64,000 bases of DNA from Saccharomycodes ludwigii (GCF_020623625.1 NC_060200.1:1062001-1126000), one strand, 5' to 3'. Positions 37,744 to 48,626 are shown, counted from the first letter of the stretch. The notes: generated by a model from the letters alone, not told the origin. Made by a program: numbers and translations.

Positions 37744-39144
37744 TCATTTCTTTGAATCTTTAATCAGCCATTCCTTAAATTTTTCCTTGTTACTATTTTT
37801 CTGATATTGGCAATATCGCCTTAACTCATTTTCCTCGCCAAAAAGCAGCAATCGAACCCATTTCTTACATCGATCCCAAAATGTTGGAACATATTTCTGT
37901 ATATGGAATTCTACATTGGCTAAATGTTTTTGAGATTGTTTCCCAGAATGATTATTCATCAAAGTTAATCTAGTAACAGATCGTAATGCCTTGAAATTAT
38001 TCATTGTCATAATTAAAGCCACTATAGAGCTCATACCAATAACAGAATAAAATCCCCAGTTACTTTCCTCTATGAAATTTTTCAAATTCATACCATAAAA
38101 GGCTGGAACTAAAGTGGCAATGGTAAAGCCCAAGGTGTAAATAGTAACTTTCAATTCAAACAACATCAAAGAATTACGGTTAGCATCCAAAATTATATTA
38201 ACGATTTCCTCCGTAGATTTAATATTTTGAATTAAAGATTCAGATTGTTGCACAAATTCATCACACTGATAATAATAGGTTTCTAAAAGCATTTCCAGCC
38301 CTTGTGCCATCATTTTTTTGTCAGTTGCATCATTAATTTTTCTTGTTAAACACATTCCTTCTAAATCATCATCGTTATCTAATAATTCATCTAAAACCTC
38401 CCTAATTAGCAAAGCTTTTTGATAAAAGCTAGTCAAATCTTTTGATTTTATTAATAAATCTTTTAATTTATTTCTGTCAATCTGGTATTCCAAATCCCTC
38501 AAAATACCACCACATACAGTAATATGTTTATTACATTCCACTTCTAAGTATGCCAAAACATTAATCAAGATTGTTTCCAAAACCTGATGTTCAAAGGGCA
38601 AAGTATTGTTTGTTCCATTTTTGACTTGAAATCTACTTTCTAAATCATACATCAATTCACCTAGTTTCTGAGCTGCAGATGGGCTGACTGTATCGAAAAT
38701 CATAACTTGTTCTGAAGTTATTAGTGCTTTAATATAAAGCAAATTAATTAAAATGCATTGGTAAGGTTTAACTACGATACTGGGTATAATATCTGGTGCA
38801 GTGGAGTCGATCTTCCTTAAATCTCTCGGATACAACCCATGATCTCTTAAGAATTGCCATTTAGGAAATTTTTGTGAAACCGAAACAACGTTGCCTTCTT
38901 TGTTAAAAATGGTACATGATACAAACAAATCATTGGGAACAATGGGTTTAACAGGCTTAGATGGTGACCAAGGCTTTATAAACGAAATCCTAGTGTTGGA
39001 AGTAGTGTTAATATGTCGTATTATCCTGAAGGGTATTTTGCCTGTATATATTTTAAATGTTAAGCCTTTTAGTTTGTTAATATTTTTTAAAAAAATACTA
39101 TTAATGTTTTTAAATCCTATTATTGATGTTATCGGAGGTCCCAT
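37744..39144 (-). CDS. MRS2: Mitochondrial inner-membrane Mg2+ channel Mrs2
   Basis: 466 aa (S. cerevisiae Mrs2 470). A basic N-terminal presequence (first ~50 residues, no strong acidity) suits mitochondrial import. The matrix alpha/beta domain and long helices follow. The first membrane helix (about 330-349) ends in the family-defining GMN motif (351-353, YGMNLKNFIEESNWG), followed by the short acidic loop and a second membrane helix (about 362-380). A basic C-terminal matrix tail ends the protein. It forms a homopentameric channel for Mg2+ uptake and was first found through mitochondrial group II intron splicing. Lpe10/Mfm1 is the paralogue; GMN and synteny (YOR334W) favour Mrs2. Confidence 0.94.
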   Translation of the reverse strand: MGPPITSIIGFKNINSIFLKNINKLKGLTFKIYTGKIPFRIIRHINTTSNTRISFIKPWSPSKPVKPIVPNDLFVSCTIFNKEGNVVSVSQKFPKWQFLRDHGLYPRDLRKIDSTAPDIIPSIVVKPYQCILINLLYIKALITSEQVMIFDTVSPSAAQKLGELMYDLESRFQVKNGTNNTLPFEHQVLETILINVLAYLEVECNKHITVCGGILRDLEYQIDRNKLKDLLIKSKDLTSFYQKALLIREVLDELLDNDDDLEGMCLTRKINDATDKKMMAQGLEMLLETYYYQCDEFVQQSESLIQNIKSTEEIVNIILDANRNSLMLFELKVTIYTLGFTIATLVPAFYGMNLKNFIEESNWGFYSVIGMSSIVALIMTMNNFKALRSVTRLTLMNNHSGKQSQKHLANVEFHIQKYVPTFWDRCKKWVRLLLFGEENELRRYCQYQKNSNKEKFKEWLIKDSKK

Positions 39145-39380
39145 TATTCAGGAATTTTTTTTTTTTTTTCTTTCTTGCCCTTGCAATTTTTTTTTTTTTA
39201 TATCTTTTTGCTGACAATCTATGATCAAAAATATTAGTTATTAGTTATTAGTTAAATTTTTTTTTTATATATTTATTTATTTATTTTTTTTTTTTCTCTT
39301 TCATTAGTCAATGAAAATAATAGAAAAATTATAAATTAATATAAGAAATTTAACAGGTATTTGTTCTGAAATGTAGATTG

Positions 39381-39452
39381 GCTTGTATGGCGCAGTGGTA
39401 GCGCAGCAGATTGCAAATCTGTTGGTCCTTAGTTCAAATCTGAGTGCAAGCT
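39381..39452 (+). tRNA. tRNA-Cys (anticodon GCA)
   Basis: 72-nt cloverleaf. Acceptor GCTTGTA pairs with TGCAAGC (39445-39451, one G-U), discriminator T at 39452 (U73 is a tRNA-Cys identity base). Anticodon stem GCAGA/TCTGT with loop TTGCAAA gives GCA. T-arm CTTAG-TTCAAAT-CTGAG; D-arm with GCGCAGTGGTAGCGC. No intron. Confidence 0.98.
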
Positions 39453-39466
39453 TATTGTTGTTATTC

Positions 39467-39478
39467 TTTTTTTTTTTT
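39467..39478 (+). terminator. RNA polymerase III terminator of tRNA-Cys
   Basis: Twelve consecutive T residues beginning 15 nt after the tRNA. Confidence 0.85.
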
Positions 39479-39804
39479 CATTTAGAATTATCTTTATTTC
39501 TAAAAAGAGAGACAGTACTGTAGAATAACAGACTTTATTTTATGAGTTTACTAGCAAAAGAAAAAAATAAAATGTAGTATTAATATTTTTTTTTTTTATT
39601 TAGTTAGTTTTTTTTTTTTTTTTAATTCAAAACCCAAATGTATATATGATTGTTTATTTATTAAATTATATAAAATAATACCATCACTATAATAACATTC
39701 AGTTTTGGTTGATTAAGTCAATACAACACGACAATCCCAAAAGATCAACAACAAAAAAAAAAAAAAAAAAAAAAGGAAAGCATATAGACGTGGATATATT
39801 CACC
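39479..39804. other. tRNA-Cys to VMA4 3' end
   Basis: A/T-run-rich DNA (T runs 39587-39598 and 39609-39623, A run 39751-39773). It holds the VMA4 3' region. No gene. Confidence 0.5.
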
Positions 39805-40506
39805 TTAATCAAAGAACTTTCTGGTTTTAGATGGTCCAAATAATTGCAATCTTATAGCAGGCAATGATTCTTCTCTTAGTAGTTTTAATCTTTCTTCCAA
39901 AGTATTATTAACAGTAATCTTTCCCAAATGATCTGAAACAATACAGCCACCAGCAAGTTCGGCAGATAAAAAGTCAGTTTCATTGATAACAATTTCAATA
40001 TCATTTCCTGTACCTTTCTTGTATTCGGCTTGTAAATCATTAACTAAATCCTTGGTCAATGGTACATCTTGTTTACGGACCTTAACTATGACTTTAGGTT
40101 CTAATAATTTGAACAAATCTTCCAAAATTAATTTTTTTAAAATTGGTTTATATTTTGCTTTGTTGCTAGAAACATCTTTTTTCAATTTGTCTTCGGTAGT
40201 TTGAAAAATATCTTCTAACATTTGTTCTCTTGCTTCTAAGACTTTTAATCTCATTTTATTGGCTATAGTAGATTTAGTGATTTGTTGGGCCAAGGTAGCT
40301 TTCTTTAACTTTTCTTCCATTGCAGAATCGATAGAAGCGGTTTCTGAACGAACAATTTGTGTTTTTTCGATTTCATACTCTTGGTCGGCCTTTAATTTCA
40401 CTTCTTTGGCTTTTTCTTCAGCTTCTTTCTTAATGAAAGCTTGCATTTTAGTCAATTCTTCATTGACTTGGCTATCGTTTAATGGGTGAAATACTGCAGC
40501 AGACAT
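39805..40506 (-). CDS. VMA4: V-ATPase V1 subunit E (peripheral stalk)
   Basis: 233 aa (S. cerevisiae Vma4 233). A long N-terminal helix (about 10-100, [38 protein letters not shown]) and a C-terminal globular alpha/beta domain ([42 protein letters not shown]). Three E-G heterodimers form the peripheral stalks linking V1 to V0 on the vacuolar membrane. It is divergent from MIP1, as YOR332W is near YOR330C. Codon use looks highly biased. Complete, with the family start [17 protein letters not shown]. Confidence 0.97.
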   Translation of the reverse strand: MSAAVFHPLNDSQVNEELTKMQAFIKKEAEEKAKEVKLKADQEYEIEKTQIVRSETASIDSAMEEKLKKATLAQQITKSTIANKMRLKVLEAREQMLEDIFQTTEDKLKKDVSSNKAKYKPILKKLILEDLFKLLEPKVIVKVRKQDVPLTKDLVNDLQAEYKKGTGNDIEIVINETDFLSAELAGGCIVSDHLGKITVNNTLEERLKLLREESLPAIRLQLFGPSKTRKFFD

Positions 40507-41267
40507 TTTTTTTTTTAAGGTCTTTGTATTTTTTTTCTTTTTAGTTATGTTTTGGCTGTTTTAAAAAAGGATATGCTTATTTATATATATAGAGCAATAA
40601 TATTTATTGCTGAATAAATAAGATAAATTAGGAATGAAAAAAAGTATATATATATATATGTGTGTGTTAAGTGTAATAATAGAAATAAAAAAGAAAAAAA
40701 AAAAAAGAAGAAAATTGTTTATTAGTTACCGTTCTATACGCAACCACCTTTTTTTTTTTTTTTATTTTTTTGCAGCCAAATTTTATATTCTATTTGTTAA
40801 AAGGAATTGAAAATTTTGCTCTTTATTATATTAATTTTTGTTTTCAAAATTCGGATAAAGCATTTTTTTTTTCTTTTTCTTTTTTTACTATATACCGAAG
40901 GCTATGCTTTCCGAGGATGCGATAAAATGCTTGATAATTCCCGATTAAAATTAATTCCATCTTTAAGTTCGTTTTATTTCATTTTATTTTATTATTTTCA
41001 TTCAATGTCAGTTAGAACAAAATAAAAACAATTTATAGCCTAAACATTTTAAATAAACAAAGAGCAATCAAAAAAAAAAAAAAAGAAAAAAAAAAAAACA
41101 ACAACAACAACAAAAAGGGAAATTTTAATTTTTATAATACCTCATATCTTTTAATTTATTAGATTATTAAACCTTAAATACTAATTTTCACTTTATTTCA
41201 CCTTCTTTTCTCACACATACACACACCATTGAAAAAAAAAAAATAAAAATAAAAGAATCACATTCAA
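40507..41267. other. divergent promoter VMA4/MIP1
   Basis: 761 bp. TA repeats (40644-40659), A/T runs, a GC-richer patch (40888-40945), and an A run plus CAA repeats (41069-41114). The short + strand frame at 40807-41025 is Phe/Leu-rich and not gene-like. Confidence 0.5.
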
Positions 41268-44200
41268 ATGAAAAAAAATATACTTTTAAAACAGACAAAC
41301 ACTTGCATAGTAGAGTCGATATTATTTGTTGGTTGGGAATGTTCCATTAGATCCTTATCTAAGAATAGAGGAATAAAAAATATTAGACAGTATGTAACGG
41401 CATCATCATCTATCTCAGGACCTACTATAAATAATACGACAAAGTCTATTAAAGATAGCGCTTATGATGAGAAAGATTTAGATATAAACCCTGTGGGTAT
41501 TCAGCATTTATCTCCATCCTTGAGACGACAACTATTTGGCTCTGCAAAAAACAGTAATATAACCGGAAAGCTAACAAAAGATCAAAAGCAAGCATTAACA
41601 AACATTGCAATATACTCATTGAAGCAGCATCATTTATATGGTAGAAAAACATCCATTAAAAAACCCATTGACTTTCAGCTACCAAAACTTAGAGGCAAAA
41701 CATTGGAAGAACATTTTCAAAAATTGGGTAATTATATGTCGGAGCCTTATTTAACAATGTGTAAGAATAAATTTACTAGGATAGTAGATAAACCTAAACA
41801 ATGGATTATGGAATCAGGCTGCTGGTTTAGATATGTTCCGGGTGAACCACCACAAAAAGTTACATATCCACTAGAAAATACGTTAATATTTGATGTTGAA
41901 ACAATGCCCAAAATATCGCCATTCCCAGTATTAGCGACTGCAGTGTCAGACAAAGCTTGGTATAGTTGGTGTTCTCCATTTTTGACTACAGATGGGAAAG
42001 ATAATTTTAAACATTTGATACCCTTGGATACCCACAATAAGAAAAACCCAAAGTTAATTATAGGGCATAATATTAGTTATGACAGAGCCAGAGTATTGGA
42101 GGAATATAATTTTAAAAAATCAAATGCATTTTTTTTGGATACATTATCTTTGCATTCCGCTACTGCTGGTATGTGTTCTAGACAAAGGCCGAAATGGACC
42201 AAGGCAAAGAAAATGCTGAGAGAAAGAAAGAAGCTGGCGGAAGAGTTGGAAAATAATGAGGATCAACATATTACTTGTAAAAATGAAATAAATGATGGTG
42301 ATCCAGCTAATTTAGTTATTGAGAATCCAATAAAAGATGATCCATGGGTTGGGTTATCATCCTTAAATTCTCTGAAAGATGTAGCATCTTTTTACTGTGA
42401 TATTGATTTGAAGAAAGAGGATAGAGATATTTTTGTAGAGGCTGAAGATAAACATGAGATTATTACTAATTTCCAAAAACTTTGTACTTATTGTGCTAAT
42501 GATGTAGAAGCCACTAGCAGAGTGTTTGATAAAGTTTTCCCCTTATTTTTAAAGACTGTTCCACACCCAGTGTCATTTGGTGCATTAAGGAGTTTAAGTA
42601 GTTGTTTTTTACCAGTAGACTCGCAGCAATGGACAAACTATATTGAATCTTCGGAAGCTTTATATCAAAAAAGTAAAAAAGATATAGAAGCAAAAATACT
42701 TCAGATTGTCCAAGATACAGTAAAATTGAAAGATGATATTGACCAAGTGAATAAAAATCCCTGGTTGAAGCAATTAGATTGGACGATCAAGCCATTGAAA
42801 TTAACTAAAAAGGGAGTGCCAGTGAAAAACCAAAAGTTACCTGGTTATCCTGAATGGTATAGGTCCTTATTTCCAAATAAAATGGCTACAAATCCAAAAA
42901 TAACCATTAAATCCAGGCAAATACCACTTTTTTTCAATTTGTCTTGGGAGGGTTTCCCGGTTATTTGGTCTAGTGTTAATGGCTGGTGTTTTGAAGTTTT
43001 GCAGAAAGATGCGTTGAAGTATGAAACAGAGAAGAATTACATCAGAGCAACTGCAGAAGAAGATACGGGAAAAAGTTGTGAGTCTGGTTTTGTTCGATTT
43101 AAAATACCACATCCTAATGGTCCAGATTTTAATTGTACCTCCTTATTAACTAAATCGTACATTCACTTTTTTCAAAAAAAGGTAATGACATCTAGTTCAC
43201 CTTATGCGTTGGAAGCTTTGAATATAAATTCTTCTGGGTCGTATTGGATGAGTAGTAGACAGAGAATTATGGAACAGTTTGTAGTGTCTAAAAGGGATTT
43301 CCCTCAAGAGTTTTGTTTTGATGGAAAAGTTAATGATGAAGATAAAGACAATGATTTAGCTTTGATATTACCGCTTATTGTTCCGATGGGTACAATTACT
43401 AGGAGAGCAGTGGAAAATACTTGGTTAACCGCTTCAAATGCGAAAAAAAATAGGATTGGTTCTGAATTAAAAGCGCAGGTAAAAGCGCCAGCTGGATATT
43501 CTTTTGTTGGTGCGGATGTGGATTCTGAAGAATTATGGATTGCTTCTTTGGTAGGAGATTCTGTTTTTAATATACACGGCGGGACACCAATTGGATGGAT
43601 GACGTTAGAGGGAACCAAAAATGAGGGTACTGATTTGCATACTAAAACTGCGCAAATCTTAGGATGTTCAAGAAATGAGGCTAAAGTTTTTAATTACGGC
43701 AGAATTTACGGTGCGGGTGCCAAATTTGCAACACAATTATTGAAAAACTTTGTTCCTTCATTATCAAGTGATGAGGCGGCACGCGTAGCAAATAATTTGT
43801 ATGAATCTACAAAGGGACAAAAATTTTATTCAGACAAGGATTTCGATAAGTTTTGGTTTGGTGGTTCTGAATCAATCTTATTCAATAAATTGGAGAATAT
43901 TGCTGAACAGAATGAACCAAGAACCCCTGTTTTAGGTTCTGGAATTACAATTGCTCTTAAAAAAAAGAATTTAAATAAGAATGGGTTTTTGCCTTCCAGA
44001 ATTAATTGGGTGATCCAATCATCAGGAGTTGATTATTTGCATTTATTGTGTTGTTCTATGAATTATTTAATTGATACGTATAATATTGATGCTAGAATGT
44101 GTATATCCATTCATGATGAGATCAGGTATTTGGTTAAGAACGAAGATAAATATAGGGCAGCTTTGGCATTGCAAATTAGCAATTTATGGACTCGGGCAAT

Positions 44201-45131
44201 GTTTTGTGAGCAGATGGGTATGGACAATTTACCTCAAAACTGTGCATTTTTCAGTGCTGTTGATATTGACTTTGTTTTAAGAAAAGAAGTTGATTTAGAT
44301 TGTATTACACCTTCAAATAAGGTTGCAATTCCTCCTGGCGAGTCATTGGACATTTACAAATTACTCGAAAATCCTAAATCAGCTTTAATTAATGGGAGGG
44401 ATCTTGATTTGAGCAAGTATCCATATAAACCAAGGGTGCCAGTTTTATCTGTTTATGATAAAGATAATGATGATGATTTTTTAAAATATTTTTTGAAAAT
44501 GCAAGTTCAGGATAATAAAGCAACTGTTACCAAATTAGCAAGAGAATACACTCAAGAACAGCAACGTGAATTATTTATGAACAACAGTAAAAATTTACCC
44601 GAGCCCAAATCGTATCAAGATTTCATGCGTGAAGAATTCAAAACACATAAAGTTAATAAGAACAATGTTTCTACCATAGATAATTTACTTTCCAAAGGTT
44701 CGGATTCCGTTAAGAAGGATTCAAAGTCTATGAGTAGAAGAAGAGTTTTAGTCAAATCCCCAGTTAAAACAGATATTTATGAAAAAGTAAATAGAAGAGT
44801 ATTTGGTGGGAACGCTGCCTTTGATGCATTTTACAATTCTGTTGATAAAAATGGTGCTTATGTGTCTAAACAGGATTCAAAGTTTTTCAAAAAAAACATG
44901 ATTGATAAAATTGTGGAAAAAAGTTTGGACACTAATAAAAAGACAACTTTTACCAAGGAGAAGACCATCAGAAGGAAGAATTCAATCAACAAGCATGACA
45001 ACAATTCAAGTAAGGAGGTTTCTTGCAAGAAAAGGGTGGGAAATAATCATCATGAAGGCACTGCATCGTTTAAGCATACAACCTACAGTTCTAATAAAGC
45101 TAAAAGAGGTTCATTAATTTTAGAAAAATGA
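41268..45131 (+). CDS. MIP1: Mitochondrial DNA polymerase gamma Mip1
   Basis: 1287 aa (S. cerevisiae 1254). The N-terminus (first ~45 residues, Lys/Arg/Ser-rich) suits a mitochondrial presequence. 3'-5' exonuclease motif I is FDVET (208-212). Family A polymerase motifs: A with VGADVDSEE (Asp750), B with RNEAKVFNYGRIYGAG (about 802-817), C with HDE (949-951). A fungal-type C-terminal extension of roughly 300 residues follows, Lys/Asn-rich and low in conservation, as in S. cerevisiae. It is the only replicase of mtDNA. All catalytic acidic residues I can identify are present. Confidence 0.97.
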   Translation: MKKNILLKQTNTCIVESILFVGWECSIRSLSKNRGIKNIRQYVTASSSISGPTINNTTKSIKDSAYDEKDLDINPVGIQHLSPSLRRQLFGSAKNSNITGKLTKDQKQALTNIAIYSLKQHHLYGRKTSIKKPIDFQLPKLRGKTLEEHFQKLGNYMSEPYLTMCKNKFTRIVDKPKQWIMESGCWFRYVPGEPPQKVTYPLENTLIFDVETMPKISPFPVLATAVSDKAWYSWCSPFLTTDGKDNFKHLIPLDTHNKKNPKLIIGHNISYDRARVLEEYNFKKSNAFFLDTLSLHSATAGMCSRQRPKWTKAKKMLRERKKLAEELENNEDQHITCKNEINDGDPANLVIENPIKDDPWVGLSSLNSLKDVASFYCDIDLKKEDRDIFVEAEDKHEIITNFQKLCTYCANDVEATSRVFDKVFPLFLKTVPHPVSFGALRSLSSCFLPVDSQQWTNYIESSEALYQKSKKDIEAKILQIVQDTVKLKDDIDQVNKNPWLKQLDWTIKPLKLTKKGVPVKNQKLPGYPEWYRSLFPNKMATNPKITIKSRQIPLFFNLSWEGFPVIWSSVNGWCFEVLQKDALKYETEKNYIRATAEEDTGKSCESGFVRFKIPHPNGPDFNCTSLLTKSYIHFFQKKVMTSSSPYALEALNINSSGSYWMSSRQRIMEQFVVSKRDFPQEFCFDGKVNDEDKDNDLALILPLIVPMGTITRRAVENTWLTASNAKKNRIGSELKAQVKAPAGYSFVGADVDSEELWIASLVGDSVFNIHGGTPIGWMTLEGTKNEGTDLHTKTAQILGCSRNEAKVFNYGRIYGAGAKFATQLLKNFVPSLSSDEAARVANNLYESTKGQKFYSDKDFDKFWFGGSESILFNKLENIAEQNEPRTPVLGSGITIALKKKNLNKNGFLPSRINWVIQSSGVDYLHLLCCSMNYLIDTYNIDARMCISIHDEIRYLVKNEDKYRAALALQISNLWTRAMFCEQMGMDNLPQNCAFFSAVDIDFVLRKEVDLDCITPSNKVAIPPGESLDIYKLLENPKSALINGRDLDLSKYPYKPRVPVLSVYDKDNDDDFLKYFLKMQVQDNKATVTKLAREYTQEQQRELFMNNSKNLPEPKSYQDFMREEFKTHKVNKNNVSTIDNLLSKGSDSVKKDSKSMSRRRVLVKSPVKTDIYEKVNRRVFGGNAAFDAFYNSVDKNGAYVSKQDSKFFKKNMIDKIVEKSLDTNKKTTFTKEKTIRRKNSINKHDNNSSKEVSCKKRVGNNHHEGTASFKHTTYSSNKAKRGSLILEK

Positions 45132-46046
45132 ATACCGGCATATATGGACTCTTAGTTTTATTATTAACATAAAGATTGTAATAATATTACAAAATTAATT
45201 AGAATTGGTTATTGATATCCTTTAAAAAAGGTAATAATCAAATTGATGACATTTTTTTTTTTTTATCGTTGTTTAAAGTTTAAAATAAGTGATATTGCCT
45301 GGTACTTAAATTCATCATCTACTTCCCCTTTTTTTTTTTCTTTTCTTTTTCTTTTTCTTTTTCTTTTCTCAAAATGAACGGAAATTTGTTTGTGATTTGG
45401 TTTTAGGTGGATAAGCAGATATTTTTGAACAGCTGTTTGTAATTTTGCCAGGTAGAAGAAAAGGCCATCTTTATTAATATTTTATAAGCCCAATCAAGAA
45501 AATAAAAATGTTTGTTTTTCAGATTTGAAAATTTTGTCGTTGATAAAACAAAACAAAATAAAATAAAACGGAAAAAAAAAATAAATAAATAAATAAATAA
45601 ATAAATAAAATTAAATGGACAAAAAACTTAATTAAAATCAATTTAATTAAAGGTTTTTTTTTCCCCCTCCTTTTCTTTTTTTTATTGAGTAAAATTGTTA
45701 TTTTTAAATATTTCAAACTTTCATTCATTTTTAATACATTCCCCAAAGCTTTTTTTTTTTTTTTTTCTTTTTTTTTTTTTTAAAAGAAAAAATCGTCCAT
45801 CTTATTAGACTTACATAACTAAGTCTACCCAAGCTACCTATTAACCTAACAACCTTCGTTTTGCATCTATATTTAATTAATTTAAATTGTATAATATAAC
45901 ACGTTACAAGAAGACTAAAAGTATAAGGAAATTAAAGGTACAAGAAAGGGAAAAACAACAGAAAGCTATATAAAACATTTAGAAAAAAGAAAAAAGGAAA
46001 AAATATAACTCACAAAAAATTCAGAAAAAGTACTTTGAAAACCCAA
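45132..46046. other. MIP1-SCD5 intergenic, SCD5 promoter
   Basis: 915 bp. T run at 45252-45264, CTTTTT repeats (45338-45366), an AAAT microsatellite (45580-45609), two long T runs (45749-45781) and a 200-bp A-rich leader before SCD5. No gene. Confidence 0.5.
45580..45609. repeat. AAAT microsatellite
   Basis: Seven or so tandem ATAA units in the SCD5 upstream region. Confidence 0.85.
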
Positions 46047-48626
46047 ATGTCTTACAATTGGATGGCCTCATCATCTAATGGACAAATTCCTCTGGACAAC
46101 CATTACACTCAACAAAATTATGTGCAAAATGGGCATAACCAAAATCCACCTGTTCTACCACCGCATAACTCTTCACCTCGTATGCATAGTAATAGCTCGC
46201 CAGTAAAACCAAACTATGATGCACTAAGAGCCCTATTAAATAATCCCTCTCCTGTTCCATCACCTACTGGCAATAACGAGGTTAGGAGTAGTAGCGGAGA
46301 TAACACTAATCGTAATTATAATCCTTTTAGAACATCAGATATCCATAATATCAATTCCAACACTGTAACTAATGCCTCTGCATTAAACAACAACAAGGGT
46401 TTCGTCCAAGATTTTTCTTCGAAAATATCGACAACCACAAGTAATTCTATGACTAACATGGTGCTTTCACCTAGGAAGGCAAACCACAGTGGAAATCAAG
46501 AAACAGATCCCAATCGTTTGTCATTAACTCCATATCAATTATCTTTAAATGAAGCTAAGACTTATTTGAGATGGTACAATAATATTTTGATTAGAAAACA
46601 CAGCAATATTATTCGGTTAGTTGATATCTTTAAATTTTTACAGATTAATTTTCCAATTTCCGAGTCAGTCAAGCAAGCTATAGAAGCTTTATTTCATTTT
46701 TGTAAAGATAATTTGAAAATCGGTCAGTTTTATGCAGTTTTGAGGCTTATTTCGCATGCACTAATGGAAAAAATAAGCCCTTCAGTAAATTTGCTTGGCC
46801 TCGAAGCGCCAGCTTTGAGACCAAAATCTATTTTAAATAAGAATAAGGTTCAAGAGCTTTATGAGGAAGTAGCTGATGACCCAGGGTCCGATCAAAAATT
46901 TGATTTTGACAATTTTGCATCATTATTGTTAACGGGGAAAAGTCACCGAGTTAGAAGAGTGGTAGTAGACTCGGATGGAAAACAGGTGTCTGCTAAGAAA
47001 GTCAGATTTTCCGAAAAGTTGGAAACTTTCCAGGAAGAACCAGGAATGAGCCAAGAAGCACCAACTTTTAATTATGATATTAATCTTGTTGGTAGCAATG
47101 GTGCTAATGGGAAAACTGACTTATCGTTGCCTATGGATCAATTATTGAAAAAAATAAATGCCAACACACAACCAGAATCGCAAGAAGAAAAAGAAGTTTT
47201 GGCTGATATGAAAGATTCTTTAAAACATTTTCAAAACTTACCCAAAATCGACAGTGTTACCTTGGGAATACCAAACCAATTCATTCCTAACGGTACCAGT
47301 ACCAATAACTATCAGCAACTAAATAGTGGAATTTTGCAACCATTGAAACCAACGGCTACAGGTTCAGCAAATCATTTATTTGAACAAGAACATAAACCAA
47401 TAATCACAAACGATTTAAGTGGCGGCTCTGTATTACAGCCCTTAAAACCAACAGCCACGGGATCTGCAAATCATTTATTTTCTCAGCACGAGCAACAACA
47501 GGGAACTGTTTTACAACCATTGCATCCCACTGCCACTGGTTCGGCAAATCATCTATTTGAACAACAACAATCTACTCTATTACAACAACCTTTGAAACCC
47601 ACAGCAACTGGCTCTGCAAATCATTTGTTTTCCCAACAACAACCTGCCTCATTTCAACAACCGTTAAAACAAGCAAATACTGGAAACATTGATAATTTAT
47701 TTACACCACAACACTTACAACCCACTTTTGTAGGATCAAACAACGATAAGACTGACAACATATTTAACCAACAACAATCACATCCAATCAAACCTGTCGA
47801 GACTGGATCAACGAACTATTTACAAGAGCATGGGAAGCATAATGAAAACAAATTACAATACGATAGTTTAAAACCAACGCCTACTGGCCCTGGAAACTAC
47901 TATATGATGCATCCGAACAATTTTCCTCAATCAAATAATAATATTAACACAAACAATACCGCATATATGCCTAAATTATCACCACAAGTTACTACTAATA
48001 ACAGTAATGCCAGCAATAATTTACTGACATTAAATTACCATTCTACTGTTACATCTTCAAATGGTGATAATAATAACAACGCGTTGCATAGTATTTCTCC
48101 CACCAATACCAGTTTACAAGTTCCTCAATTTCAATTTACAAGTCCCAATATTATTGTAGGCTCACCTAATCCTTCGCCTATTATGGTAACAAATAATCAT
48201 GGTAAACCACCGGTTCCACCTCGTACAAATTTAAGTTCGAATCTTTCATCATATCAAACACCTTCTCTGGTTGACAATAATGGTAATGTTAGTAATAACA
48301 ATTTGGCATCGGGTTATTTTCAATCTTTATTAACAAGCAACAATAATAATGGCATTCATGCCAATGTTTCTAATTTGGCATTGAATCCATCAACTTCGTC
48401 ACCGCCACCATTAAATCTTCAAATGAGTTTTAATAATAATGGTACTGATAGCCCTTATATGCATGATCAATTACAACCTCAACCACAACAATTTATGCAT
48501 GTAAATAACGGTACTGTGAATAATGGCATGCTATCTTCTACCACTTCCTCGGATAACATATTGGGTGATATTAGAACATTACAACAGGAAATAGATAACA
48601 TTCAACAGAGTTTATATCGGCATTGA
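46047..48626 (+). CDS. SCD5: Scd5, PP1-targeting endocytic/actin regulator
   Basis: 859 aa from the ATG at 46047 (S. cerevisiae 872). The N-terminal ~140 residues are Asn/Ser/Pro-rich; a helical conserved block (about 160-260, LSLNEAKTYLRWYNNILIRKHSNIIRLVDIFKFL) follows. A PP1-docking KVRF motif sits at 318-321 in SAKKVRFSEKLETF. Next comes an array of about eight repeats (430-620) with core LKPTATGSANHLF, then a long Asn/Gln-rich tail and a C-terminal helix. In S. cerevisiae Scd5 brings Glc7 to cortical patches and opposes the kinase Prk1 during clathrin-mediated endocytosis. Prk1 favours [LIVM]xx[QNT]xTG, and at least five repeat cores fit that rule. Confidence 0.94.
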   Translation: MSYNWMASSSNGQIPLDNHYTQQNYVQNGHNQNPPVLPPHNSSPRMHSNSSPVKPNYDALRALLNNPSPVPSPTGNNEVRSSSGDNTNRNYNPFRTSDIHNINSNTVTNASALNNNKGFVQDFSSKISTTTSNSMTNMVLSPRKANHSGNQETDPNRLSLTPYQLSLNEAKTYLRWYNNILIRKHSNIIRLVDIFKFLQINFPISESVKQAIEALFHFCKDNLKIGQFYAVLRLISHALMEKISPSVNLLGLEAPALRPKSILNKNKVQELYEEVADDPGSDQKFDFDNFASLLLTGKSHRVRRVVVDSDGKQVSAKKVRFSEKLETFQEEPGMSQEAPTFNYDINLVGSNGANGKTDLSLPMDQLLKKINANTQPESQEEKEVLADMKDSLKHFQNLPKIDSVTLGIPNQFIPNGTSTNNYQQLNSGILQPLKPTATGSANHLFEQEHKPIITNDLSGGSVLQPLKPTATGSANHLFSQHEQQQGTVLQPLHPTATGSANHLFEQQQSTLLQQPLKPTATGSANHLFSQQQPASFQQPLKQANTGNIDNLFTPQHLQPTFVGSNNDKTDNIFNQQQSHPIKPVETGSTNYLQEHGKHNENKLQYDSLKPTPTGPGNYYMMHPNNFPQSNNNINTNNTAYMPKLSPQVTTNNSNASNNLLTLNYHSTVTSSNGDNNNNALHSISPTNTSLQVPQFQFTSPNIIVGSPNPSPIMVTNNHGKPPVPPRTNLSSNLSSYQTPSLVDNNGNVSNNNLASGYFQSLLTSNNNNGIHANVSNLALNPSTSSPPPLNLQMSFNNNGTDSPYMHDQLQPQPQQFMHVNNGTVNNGMLSSTTSSDNILGDIRTLQQEIDNIQQSLYRH
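47334..47900 (+). repeat. SCD5 coding repeat array (PLKPTATGSANHLF units)
   Basis: About eight units. The first four share the core P-L-(K/H)-PTATGSANHLF almost exactly, while their DNA differs at many third positions; the last four have diverged. The pattern suggests an old duplication kept by selection on the protein. Confidence 0.85.

Noticed and set aside
40807-41025. Short hydrophobic open frame between VMA4 and MIP1
   Set aside because: Phe/Leu-rich reading of T-rich promoter DNA with no conserved features.
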